Origin: Methylomarinum sp050304855
GTDB lineage: Bacteria; Pseudomonadota; Gammaproteobacteria; Methylococcales; Methylomonadaceae
DNA: 25,148 bases
Direction of reading: 5' to 3'
Assembly (NCBI GenBank): GCA_050304855.1
Contig: JBNLEI010000086.1
Location: forward strand, 1 to 25,148
The translations under genes were made by a program, and so were the position numbers. Below are positions 16,204-23,750 of this stretch, piece by piece. Every line of letters starts with the position of its first letter. Position 1 is the stretch's first letter. The notes below the pieces were generated by a model. It was not told the DNA's origin and did not search any database. It worked only from the letters and a program-made list of their open reading frames with translations.

Positions 16204-17754
16204 ATGAAATGGTTCGTACGCGCCGACGTTGACGGTTTTTTTGGTTTGGCTTTGGATAATTTGGTGCAACTGCTGGTGATTGTAGGGTTGTGCCGCCACG
16301 TTTTGGGATTCTCGGAAATGTTGATTTATCAGCACATTCTGCCCGGAGCCGCCGTTTCACTACTGATCGGCAATCTGTTCTATGCTTGGCAGGCTAGACG
16401 ATTGGCTGCCGAAACCGGGCGGGACGATATCTGCGCTTTGCCTTACGGGATCAATACCGTTTCCTTGTTCGCTTATATTTTTTTGGTGATGTTGCCAGCC
16501 AAACTCATTGCCGAGGCTAACGGAATAGACAATTCCGAGCAATTTGCATGGCGGGCGGGCTTGCTGGCGTGTTTCGGCTCAGGATTGATCGAAGTCGGCG
16601 GAGCCTTCGTGGTCGATAAATTGCGCAGGGCGACGCCTAGGGCCGCTTTGTTGTCGACGCTGTCGGGTATTGCTCTGACTTTTATTTCCTTGGGATTTCT
16701 GTTCCGAACCTACGCCCATCCGGTTGTCGGTCTCGTGACTTTGGCGGTGATTTTACTGGTCTATTTCGGTCGTTTGCGTTTTCGCGGCAACATTCCGGGC
16801 GGATTGGTCGCAGTCGCGTTGGGTGTTTTGTTGTCGTGGGTGACCGGATTGGCCCCCGTAGGTTCATTCCCGGACAATGAGTTAGGCGTGTATTTGCCGG
16901 TACCGGTTCTGGGCGAGTTGATCGATATGTTGATGTCGGACTACAGTTTGACTTATCTCTCCGTGATACTTCCGATGGGATTGTTTAACGTCATCGGTTC
17001 GTTGCAGAACATCGAATCTGCAGAAGCTGCGGGCGATCGTTACCCGATACGCTCCTCGCTGGCGGTGAATGGTCTCGGCACGCTGGCCGCTGCTTTATTC
17101 GGCTCGTGTTTTCCGACCACGATCTATATCGGCCATCCAGGATGGAAGGCGATGGGAGCGCGCGCCGGCTATTCGGTTTTGAACGGGGTTTTTATTACCT
17201 TGATTTGTTTGTCGGGAAGCTTGTCTTATATTGTTTGGGCGGTACCGATCGATGCCGGCATGGCAATCGTGCTGTGGATCGGTATCGTGATAGCCGCTCA
17301 GGCTTTTCAGGAAACTCCGAAGCATCATGCGCCGGCTGTGGTGATGGGTTTGATGCCGGGCATCGCGGCCTGGGGCGCTTTTATGGCGAAAAGCGGGGTA
17401 CGGGCGGCAGACTATGGCAGCGAGCGCATGCCGGCATTTTCCGAGGCGTTACTGGTACGCTTCCAACAGGCAGATGTTTGGATAGAAGGCGCTTTTGTTC
17501 TGGAACAGGGGTTTATTTTAACGGCCATGATACTGTCCGCGACGACGGTTGCGATTATCGAGCGCCATTTGATTAGGGCTGCGTTGTGGAGCGGTTCGGC
17601 CGCGGCGTTGTCTGCCGGAGGCCTGATCCATTCCTATCGATGGACACCTGGCGATACCGCATTGTCCTTGACGCCGGCCTGGGAATGGGCAGCGGCTTAT
17701 GCACTGATCGCATTGATATTTGTTAGTGCCAAGTGGGTGTTGATCGAGGATTGA
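16204..17754 (+). CDS. NCS2-like (nucleobase/xanthine-type) permease
   Basis: 516 residues with about 12-14 membrane segments. It begins MKWFVRADVDGFFGLALDNL and carries CALPYGINTVSLFAY, then GLFNVIGSLQNIESAEAAGD, NGLGTLAAALFGSCFPTTIY and YIGHPGWKAMGARAGYS, which align with the substrate-site helices TM8 and TM10 of the NCS2/AzgA superfamily. The QNIESAE motif replaces the usual QNxG or GTL variants, so purine, pyrimidine or another anion could be the substrate; I cannot decide. ATG 16204 with GGAA a few bases upstream is preferred to the TTG at 16186, though the latter would add only MIPEYL. TAAAAT at 16162-16167 could be its -10 but lacks a good -35. A hairpin with U-rich tail follows the gene. 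Confidence 0.8.
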   Translation: MKWFVRADVDGFFGLALDNLVQLLVIVGLCRHVLGFSEMLIYQHILPGAAVSLLIGNLFYAWQARRLAAETGRDDICALPYGINTVSLFAYIFLVMLPAKLIAEANGIDNSEQFAWRAGLLACFGSGLIEVGGAFVVDKLRRATPRAALLSTLSGIALTFISLGFLFRTYAHPVVGLVTLAVILLVYFGRLRFRGNIPGGLVAVALGVLLSWVTGLAPVGSFPDNELGVYLPVPVLGELIDMLMSDYSLTYLSVILPMGLFNVIGSLQNIESAEAAGDRYPIRSSLAVNGLGTLAAALFGSCFPTTIYIGHPGWKAMGARAGYSVLNGVFITLICLSGSLSYIVWAVPIDAGMAIVLWIGIVIAAQAFQETPKHHAPAVVMGLMPGIAAWGAFMAKSGVRAADYGSERMPAFSEALLVRFQQADVWIEGAFVLEQGFILTAMILSATTVAIIERHLIRAALWSGSAAALSAGGLIHSYRWTPGDTALSLTPAWEWAAAYALIALIFVSAKWVLIED

Positions 17755-17773
17755 TAAAGGTAAATTACGATAG

Positions 17774-17843
17774 TGCCTTCCTTTTGACGGCTTCCTTGCC
17801 GCCAAAATAACGATGAGAAATCACTAAGGAAGGCATTTGTTTT
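17774..17843 (+). terminator. Nested hairpin between convergent genes, likely terminator
   Basis: TGCCTTCCTT (17774-17783) pairs perfectly with AAGGAAGGCA (17826-17835), followed by TTTGTTTT on the plus strand. Inside the loop CGGC-TTCCTT-GCCG (17788-17801) forms a second small hairpin. It lies between the permease stop and the stop of the opposing membrane-protein gene. The minus-strand side lacks a U-run, so it fits best as terminator for the permease. Confidence 0.5.
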
Positions 17844-17845
17844 GC

Positions 17846-18412
17846 TCAAACGGATTGTTTCGATAGCTCCCGCAATGCATTTTCCGCCGAGCGCAGAGCA
17901 CGGTTGAAATTATCCTGACTCGTTGAAGACGATTTAGCTCGACTAGTCATTTTTCGTCCGGGAATCATGACATGCAATGCCTGCGTCAGAAACAAGCACC
18001 AGATTGCGGCAGCCCAGCCATGACCGTTGTGCAAGGTCCATAATGCAGCTCCGATGCCCAACAGACAAAGCCCCATGTCGACGAAAACCGCCGTTAGGCT
18101 GCGGTAACGCAACAGTGAGCGGTTGATCCAGATTATCAAAGGATAAAGCCATAACAAGATGCTTAAACGCGTCGTCAAGATCAGGCATAGCAAGATAATC
18201 GTCGCATTGATCGCCATTAATGTGACTCGTCCGGCAGGTATTCGGTTTTGCCATGCCAAGAGGCCCAGATAAATTAGGACAATGAAGGAAAGGTTCAATC
18301 TGGTGCCGACTAGGGGGCTGAAAAACAGATCGAACACTTCGCGATTGATTGCGGTCAGGATGGTTAATAAGAGCGCGACACCGATGTGTTGCAATAGAGT
18401 TGTCGACTTCAT
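17846..18412 (-). CDS. Unrecognised multi-pass membrane protein in the vWA-PspA operon
   Basis: 188 residues, not recognised. About five hydrophobic segments (roughly 8-22, 40-54, 64-81, 84-98, 108-150) and a short polar C-terminus (SRAKSSSTSQDNFNRALRSA to the end) likely to be cytoplasmic and helical. No catalytic motif is seen. ATG overlaps the PspA stop (ATGA) and has GGAGAAC upstream, so it is translated together with PspA; being a membrane protein co-made with a PspA-type protein, it may serve as its membrane anchor or sensor, as PspB/PspC do in enterics, although it shows no similarity to those by eye. Last gene of the operon. Confidence 0.7.
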   Translation of the reverse strand: MKSTTLLQHIGVALLLTILTAINREVFDLFFSPLVGTRLNLSFIVLIYLGLLAWQNRIPAGRVTLMAINATIILLCLILTTRLSILLWLYPLIIWINRSLLRYRSLTAVFVDMGLCLLGIGAALWTLHNGHGWAAAIWCLFLTQALHVMIPGRKMTSRAKSSSTSQDNFNRALRSAENALRELSKQSV

Positions 18413-18963
18413 GATTGTTCTCCATTCGCGGGGGCTTCTGCATAGCGCTGTTTTTCATAAAGATAGGCCAATTCGATATCGTCCTTGCTTACCGGGCACG
18501 GCGTCTCGGTAGATTCGATAACGTCTTCGGATTCGTTGGTTTCGCTGAACAAAGCCAGTTTGTCGCGAATGCTCTGGAGTTTCTCCAGGCGTTCTTCGAC
18601 TTCGGTTGTTTTCAGATTTCTTTCTTCAGCGAGATTTTGCAATTGCCGAGCTGTTTCGGCTGAAAGCGATTCGGCTTGCAATTTCTTTCTGATGACTGAT
18701 TTGGCCAGCGCTTCGTTATTCTCGCTTAGGCAAAATTGTAACTGCTGCTGCAAATCCTCGATTTGTTGGGATAGCGTCTGCCGCCTTCGTTGCAGTTGTT
18801 CCTGTTGACGCTTCAACGCCGAAATGAGGGACAATCCTTTGTCTATCTCGGTTTGCATATCGCGTATTGCTTGCTTCAGAATGATTTCCGGTTGTTCCAG
18901 GTTATCGAGAACGCCGTGGATGTCGGCTTTGAATAAACGTGAAATTCTTGTCAAAATACTCAT
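18409..18963 (-). CDS. PspA/IM30-family membrane-remodelling protein, short form
   Basis: 184 residues, slightly shorter than E. coli PspA (222). The N-terminal amphipathic helix MSILTRISRLFKADIHGVLD and the following EQPEIILKQAIRDMQTEIDK match the PspA/Vipp1 start. A long coiled coil (about 30-145; QLQRRRQTLSQQIEDLQQQL, AEERNLKTTEVEERLEKL) follows, then an acidic tail (ETNESEDVIESTETPCPVS). These proteins form ESCRT-III-like rods on damaged or stressed membranes. No PspF activator, PspB or PspC gene is present, so control must differ from the enteric system; the neighbouring two-component system is the obvious candidate. AGGAG eight bases before the ATG. Preceded by an intercistronic hairpin. 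Confidence 0.87.
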   Translation of the reverse strand: MSILTRISRLFKADIHGVLDNLEQPEIILKQAIRDMQTEIDKGLSLISALKRQQEQLQRRRQTLSQQIEDLQQQLQFCLSENNEALAKSVIRKKLQAESLSAETARQLQNLAEERNLKTTEVEERLEKLQSIRDKLALFSETNESEDVIESTETPCPVSKDDIELAYLYEKQRYAEAPANGEQS

Positions 18964-18984
18964 GATTGTACTCCTGTCTATGCA

Positions 18985-19020
18985 GCCCTGCGGCGGACGA
19001 GTGCGAAGCTGCCGCAGGGC
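18985..19020 (-). repeat. Intercistronic 10-bp inverted repeat between the vWA and PspA genes
   Basis: GCCCTGCGGC (18985-18994) and GCCGCAGGGC (19011-19020) are perfect complements with a 16-base loop. There is no U-run after it in the direction of transcription, so it is not a standard terminator. It stands 19 bases after the vWA stop and just before the PspA ribosome site, so it could protect the upstream mRNA end or limit PspA translation. Confidence 0.7.
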
Positions 19021-19039
19021 AGAAGTCGATTAACGTCGG

Positions 19040-20479
19040 CTATTGCTGAACGATGCGTTGTTCCTTGATGCCGTTAAATTGCATGTTTTTGGCCGCGCGC
19101 TTGCGTTTGACCTCTTGGTCCGCAACGCTGCCGCTAAAGGCATTGGCAATGCCGCTCGTTATTTTGTTTAACTTGTCGTCCAGTTCGTCGGAGGCTAGCG
19201 GCACGGCGGCTTCCTGTTCCGCTTTCGCCAATTCTTTGCGGTAATCCGCGATCAACTGTTCGGCCTTGTCCTTATTGCCTTCGCGCACCCAATGGCTAAG
19301 CTTTTTCTGCATCAGGCCGAAGTTGTTTTTCAGCCAGCTTTGTTGATAAAGCCCCCGGTCGATCGATGCTCTCGCTTCCTCTCTGTGCGCTGGTTCCACC
19401 ACGGCGAACGTCAATTGTTCGGGGGAGAACGGTTTTTGCCGGTTATTACCCTCAACGTCGTATGACAGCTGCAGCTCACCGAGCTCCAGGTTTCCGCTGT
19501 ATTGCGGTTTGACCTGAAAGGTCAGTATGAAATTTTTCGTGGCATTGCCGAGCAATTCCCCGGTTCTGATCTCAAGCGTTTGGCCGTTTCTGCTGACGGG
19601 ATAGCCTGCTGCGTCGATCAGTTCGACATTGTCGTTCAGGGTTAAGGTCAAATGGCTGCTTGCGGCGAAAATATTACGCGTCGATTCCAGGCTTCGGGTA
19701 AAGATTTCTCCAAGGCCGGCGAGATTTTCAAGATAGTCGTAATGCCCCATGCCGTAATCGGCTAGCACGCTCATCAGCGTTTCGTTAAAGTCCAGTCCCA
19801 TGCCAATCGACGACAATACCGATCGTTTTTCGGTCAATTGCCCGACAATTCGGCTCAAGCCGCCTGAATCGGTGATGCCTTGATTGGCTTGACCGTCGGA
19901 TAGCAATAGCACTTTAGTGGCACGATTATCGGTCGTTTCGGCCAATAGCCTTACGGCGTTCAGCAAGCCTTCGCCCATATTGGTGCCGCCTCCCGGACGA
20001 ATGGCGTTAACCATGGCCTGCAGTTCGCCGCGCCGATCTCCGTCGATTGCCGACAGAGGGGAGTGGACGATGGCCTTGTCGGCAAAAGAAACCAGGGCAA
20101 AACGGTCGTTTTCATTGAGCCGCGACAACAATTCGACGATTGCGGTTTTTGCGTAAGGCATTTTGTTGTCGGCCGACATGGAACCGCTACGGTCGAGCAC
20201 GACGATGACATCGCTGGCCTTTTTTGCCGCTTGTTTGGCAACGACAGGCGGTCGGATATCGATATCGAGATACACGGTGTTGACGTCGCCACGGACCAGT
20301 TTACTTTGCGATAAACGACTGACGATTTTGACTTGATCGTTTGATAAGGGTGTCCGCGGTACGCCGGGCCGATTCGTCGCCAACACGACTGCTGTGGCCA
20401 GGGTTAGACAGCCGAATACCGCAAGTCCGATGTGGTTTGCCGACAAGTTGCCGGTCAATGATTTGTACAAGGTCTTCAT
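19040..20479 (-). CDS. Membrane-anchored von Willebrand factor A (vWA) domain protein
   Basis: 479 residues from ATG 20479, chosen because AGGAGA lies five bases upstream; the frame extends seven codons further without support. One N-terminal membrane helix (about 17-36), then a beta-rich segment (50-85), then a vWA domain (about 90-270) with an intact MIDAS metal site: VVLDRSGSMS (D96, S98, S100), GGGTNMGEG (T166), LLSDGQANQG (D195). A beta-sandwich-like part (about 290-370) and a basic helical tail (VKRKRAAKNMQ) follow. No LPxTG motif, lipobox or VIT domain is seen. vWA proteins of this Ca-activated-channel-like type act as metal-dependent adhesive or scaffolding proteins; the ligand is unknown. 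First gene of the operon with PspA, divergent from a two-component pair. Confidence 0.85.
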   Translation of the reverse strand: MKTLYKSLTGNLSANHIGLAVFGCLTLATAVVLATNRPGVPRTPLSNDQVKIVSRLSQSKLVRGDVNTVYLDIDIRPPVVAKQAAKKASDVIVVLDRSGSMSADNKMPYAKTAIVELLSRLNENDRFALVSFADKAIVHSPLSAIDGDRRGELQAMVNAIRPGGGTNMGEGLLNAVRLLAETTDNRATKVLLLSDGQANQGITDSGGLSRIVGQLTEKRSVLSSIGMGLDFNETLMSVLADYGMGHYDYLENLAGLGEIFTRSLESTRNIFAASSHLTLTLNDNVELIDAAGYPVSRNGQTLEIRTGELLGNATKNFILTFQVKPQYSGNLELGELQLSYDVEGNNRQKPFSPEQLTFAVVEPAHREEARASIDRGLYQQSWLKNNFGLMQKKLSHWVREGNKDKAEQLIADYRKELAKAEQEAAVPLASDELDDKLNKITSGIANAFSGSVADQEVKRKRAAKNMQFNGIKEQRIVQQ

Positions 20480-20549
20480 GTTGCTCTCCTGTTGCTGCAA
20501 TGTTTCGGAGACAGCTTATGCCGTTGGAGAGTACGGGAGTAGCGGCAAA

Positions 20550-20589
20550 ATTGTAAAAAATCGTAGGATGGTTTTTACCTGATTTTTAC
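20550..20589 (-). promoter_or_regulatory. Tandem GTAAAAA repeats overlapping the -35 of the vWA-PspA operon
   Basis: On the minus strand GTAAAAA occurs at 20589-20583 and 20578-20572, exactly 11 bp apart, and a -10 TACAAT lies at 20555-20550. The second repeat occupies the -35 position (17-base spacer). This resembles the CpxR-type GTAAA-N5/6-GTAAA box. Another GTAAAAA is on the plus strand (20553-20559) and CTTTTAC at 20658-20664. The neighbouring OmpR-type regulator (20726) is the likely binder. Predicted transcription start near 20543. Confidence 0.55.
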
Positions 20590-20725
20590 ATTCGAATACG
20601 TCAGGCGGGTAAACTGTAGTGGTCATTGAAATTCGATTGTCTTTAAAAAACGCTACACTTTTACAAAAAACGAATGTTCATTTGCAATGCAAGACAAGCG
20701 AATACGATAGAGCCAGGTGAGATCG

Positions 20726-21433
20726 ATGGAGCATAAACCGAATTTATTGATTGTCGAAGACGAGCAAGCCATTTTACAGGGCCTGCAGGATGTTTTTGTG
20801 TTTCACGGCTATCGGGTCGATTCGGCGATGGACGGAAAAACGGGACTTGAAAAAGCGTTGAGCGGGAATTTCGATTTGATCCTGCTTGACGTCATGTTGC
20901 CGTTGATCGATGGTTTTACGGTATGCAACAGGATTAGAGAACGAGATCAGCAACTACCGGTGATTCTGTTGACCGCCAAATCGACTGAAGAAGACATTAT
21001 CACCGGATTGACATTGGGTGCCGACGATTACGTTTCCAAGCCTTTTTCCGTCCGGGAACTGGTTTTGCGGGTAGAGAGCGTGCTGAAACGTACGTTGAAG
21101 CGTGTCGAGCAGAATCCGGTGATGACTGTTGGTCAAATCCGTATCGATACCGCAAATCTGCAACAACTCGATAGTGTCCACCCGCTGCAATTTACCCGCC
21201 GCGAAATTGATATCCTGCACTACCTTCAGCAACACGGCGAACGTCCGGTACCGCGGGAAGAATTGTTGGAAAAAGTATGGGGATACCGGCAGGCGGAGAG
21301 CATCGAAACCCGCACGGTGGATATTCATATTGCTAAGTTGCGGCGCAAAATAGAGTCTGACCCTAAACAGCCGCAATGGTTATTGACGGTACGGGGCGAA
21401 GGTTATCGTTTGCTTAATCATGAAAGCGAATAA
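20726..21433 (+). CDS. OmpR-family response regulator, divergent from vWA-PspA operon
   Basis: 235 residues. Receiver domain with LLIVEDEQ (E11, D12), phospho-acceptor D55 in LILLDVMLPLIDGF, LLTAKSTEED and YVSKPFSVRE; then a winged-helix domain ending TVRGEGYRLL. ATG 20726 is preferred to GTG 20717 because AGGTGA sits five bases upstream and MEHKPNLLIVEDE is the normal start. Overlaps its kinase gene by 14 bases. I see no convincing sigma-70 promoter directly in front. Together with the 246-base divergent region containing GTAAAAA repeats, it likely controls the vWA-PspA operon and possibly itself. Confidence 0.9.
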   Translation: MEHKPNLLIVEDEQAILQGLQDVFVFHGYRVDSAMDGKTGLEKALSGNFDLILLDVMLPLIDGFTVCNRIRERDQQLPVILLTAKSTEEDIITGLTLGADDYVSKPFSVRELVLRVESVLKRTLKRVEQNPVMTVGQIRIDTANLQQLDSVHPLQFTRREIDILHYLQQHGERPVPREELLEKVWGYRQAESIETRTVDIHIAKLRRKIESDPKQPQWLLTVRGEGYRLLNHESE

Positions 21434-23591
21434 ATCCAGTCACTATTTTAATCCGGACAAGGCCAAAAAACGGTTGTTTTACGGGTTACTGGTTTTTGTC
21501 GTCGCGATGTCGTTGCCGCTGTATTTTGTTTTGGACAAAGTCTATTCGCAGTTGGAAAACGAAACCTGGTATCGGCAACGCAATCAGGCAGAAGCGTTGG
21601 TCGAGCGGATTGAAAGACAGTTGCTGGAGAAACTTCAGCCTGAACAGGAACGGCCGATTGCCGAGTATAGTTTCTTCAATGTGATGGAAAATCCGCTATT
21701 GCAGTCGACGACGGTTAATTTGTCACCATTGGCCCAATGGCCTCCGAAAACTGATATTCCCGGCTTGATCGGTTATTTCAGAATCGATCCCGACGGCTCC
21801 TTTCATATCCCGGCATTGCCCGATCTGGACAGCGGCTCTCGCTCCGGTCTGAGCGCCGAAGAGCTGGCGAGCCGGCTTGCACTGAAAGATCAATTGCAAG
21901 GATTGCTAGCCCTGAGTAAAGCAGATGTCCCCGAGTCCTTGGCAGCAGACAAACAACAAAACGCTGCAATCGATCAGGGTTCCGTCGATTTAAGGCGGCC
22001 TTCGACACAGCGGTTCAATACCTATTTTGGCGATCGGGAGCAGGAGCAAGAGCAAGCCTTCGAAACCGAGATAAAAGCGGTGACCGTTGATGCTTCAAAA
22101 AGTAGTCCTTCCTTAACTGAAAAAAAAGCCCCGATGCTGAGCGAGGAAAAATTACAACAATTGAATATCACAACCTCGTTGTGGAAACAAAAACGTGAAA
22201 AAAAGACAACGGATTCTGACCAAAAAAGCAAGTTCAAGGATGAATACCGCCAGCAGGCCAGGAAGGAAACCGTAAAAATTCCTGTCCAATCGACCGCTGG
22301 AGCTTTATTCAATCGTAACCGCTCGTTAAATGTCGACGATGATCGGGGGCGGTCGGAGTCGGATCGTTCGGATGCACAAACCGGCGTTGCCGAATCTAAA
22401 GGGAAGGTCGTCGTTCAAGATCAGGATGTGCTTGAACCGCCGGTGCCGGTGAGCATCCTCAGTTTCGAGAGCGAAGTGAGTCCCTTGCAGATGATTACGC
22501 TGGACGGGCGTTATTTCTGTTTTTACCGTAATGCTTGGAGCGGTAAGGCACGCTATGTACAGGGTTTTATCGTTGACGATAAATTTTTCCGTCAACAGGT
22601 GAAGCCGGTACTCGATCACGATGAAGGTCTGCAACTTAGCAGTGTGCTAATCGTCGACCGGGGCAATGTGCTGCGGCAGTTCAAGATGATCGAAGCGGAT
22701 CCCGAAGTATTGTTGTTTCGGCGCACGCTAACTGCTCCTTTTCAACACTTGGAATTGATCGTCAATTCAGGACCGTTTTCTACGACCAGCGGAAGAGCTG
22801 TGTTGGATATGGTTGTTATGGCGTTGATTGTGATTATCGCCGTCGGATTTATCCTGTTTTACCGTTTAGGAGCCGGCCAAATCGAACTCACTCGCCGGCA
22901 GCGAAATTTTATTTCTTCGGTCAGCCATGAATTGAAAACCCCGCTGACTTCGATTCGCATGTATTCGGAAATGCTGCGCGCCGGTTGGGTGGAAGATACC
23001 GGGCGCGTCAAAAGTTATTACGACTACATATTTTTTGAAAGCGAACGTCTTTCGCGATTGATCGGTAATGTTCTGCAATTAGCCAAGTTGGATAACCATC
23101 CGGAACAAAAGTGCTTAGTAACGGTAAACGCCGGCCAGCTGTTAACACAGATTCAGGGCAAGGTGAGCGCCCAGCTTGAAGCGGCGAATTACCGCTTGAA
23201 TCTGATCTCTCCGACCGATGAACCGGGTGATGCCGAGTTGGGCGTCGACGAAGATGCTTTTTTTCAGATCATGATAAATTTGGTCGATAACGCCATCAAA
23301 TTTTCCCGGCAGTCGGACCGTCAAACGATCGATATCGGTTATCGCATCGGCGATAGCGGCAAGGAAGTTGTTTTCTACGTCAGAGACTACGGGCCGGGAA
23401 TCGACAAAGAGCAGCGAAAAAAAATATTTAAGCTGTTCTACCGGGCGGGTGATGAACTGACACGCACCCAGCCAGGTACGGGTATCGGCTTGGCCCTGGT
23501 GGCTCAATTGGCGGAATCGATGGGGGCGACGGTCGATCAGGTGAATCGCCAGCCGGGCGCGGAGTTTCAGGTGAGATTTGTGTTGAAATAG
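21420..23591 (+). CDS. Large sensor histidine kinase with ~420-residue periplasmic domain
   Basis: 723 residues. TM1 is about 19-38 and TM2 about 460-481, leaving about 420 periplasmic residues. This region has a helical start (50-75), a structured part (80-170), a charged, low-complexity stretch (about 205-335, rich in Glu, Lys, Gln, Ser) and a second structured part (about 340-455: SFESEVSPLQMITLDGRYF, YVQGFIVDDKFF, LIVDRGNVLRQF). The cytoplasmic kinase follows TM2 with no evident HAMP: SSVSHELKTPLTSIRMYSEM (H503), NLVDNAIKFS (N624), RDYGPGIDKEQ, and GTGIGLALVAQL. The sensor is not one I recognise. Length and pairing recall the kinases of the proteobacterial dedicated sortase systems, but no sortase is present. 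Confidence 0.88.
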   Translation: MKANKSSHYFNPDKAKKRLFYGLLVFVVAMSLPLYFVLDKVYSQLENETWYRQRNQAEALVERIERQLLEKLQPEQERPIAEYSFFNVMENPLLQSTTVNLSPLAQWPPKTDIPGLIGYFRIDPDGSFHIPALPDLDSGSRSGLSAEELASRLALKDQLQGLLALSKADVPESLAADKQQNAAIDQGSVDLRRPSTQRFNTYFGDREQEQEQAFETEIKAVTVDASKSSPSLTEKKAPMLSEEKLQQLNITTSLWKQKREKKTTDSDQKSKFKDEYRQQARKETVKIPVQSTAGALFNRNRSLNVDDDRGRSESDRSDAQTGVAESKGKVVVQDQDVLEPPVPVSILSFESEVSPLQMITLDGRYFCFYRNAWSGKARYVQGFIVDDKFFRQQVKPVLDHDEGLQLSSVLIVDRGNVLRQFKMIEADPEVLLFRRTLTAPFQHLELIVNSGPFSTTSGRAVLDMVVMALIVIIAVGFILFYRLGAGQIELTRRQRNFISSVSHELKTPLTSIRMYSEMLRAGWVEDTGRVKSYYDYIFFESERLSRLIGNVLQLAKLDNHPEQKCLVTVNAGQLLTQIQGKVSAQLEAANYRLNLISPTDEPGDAELGVDEDAFFQIMINLVDNAIKFSRQSDRQTIDIGYRIGDSGKEVVFYVRDYGPGIDKEQRKKIFKLFYRAGDELTRTQPGTGIGLALVAQLAESMGATVDQVNRQPGAEFQVRFVLK

Positions 23592-23620
23592 AGTCGTTTT
23601 AAATCAAGGCTCGATTCGGA

Positions 23621-23642
23621 TGAGGTAGGGTCATTTACCTCA
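23621..23642 (+). terminator. Weak hairpin downstream of the large kinase gene
   Basis: TGAGGTA (23621-23627) and TACCTCA (23636-23642) form a 7-bp stem with an 8-base loop, 30 bases after the kinase stop. No U-run follows on the plus strand. It may be a mRNA 3' end structure. Nothing else is recognisable in the 159-base gap up to the opposing LysR gene. Confidence 0.28.
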
Positions 23643-23750
23643 AGGCAGTAAAATAGCCGGATTGGAGGCAAGCGCCAAAACCTCAGTGGAAAGTGACACG
23701 ACGACCGGATTGATGCGCGTTTCATCAGTTATAAATTCTCCGGCAACGGT

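Noticed and set aside
20681..20708. TTTGCA/TACGAT as the promoter of the second response regulator
   Set aside because: Both hexamers match poorly, and the start would leave only about 11 bases of leader over the ribosome site.
19040..23591. Proteobacterial dedicated sortase system (vWA target protein plus dedicated regulator and kinase)
   Set aside because: The layout is suggestive, but no sortase gene is present and the vWA protein has no LPxTG-type C-terminal signal; its tail is basic and soluble.
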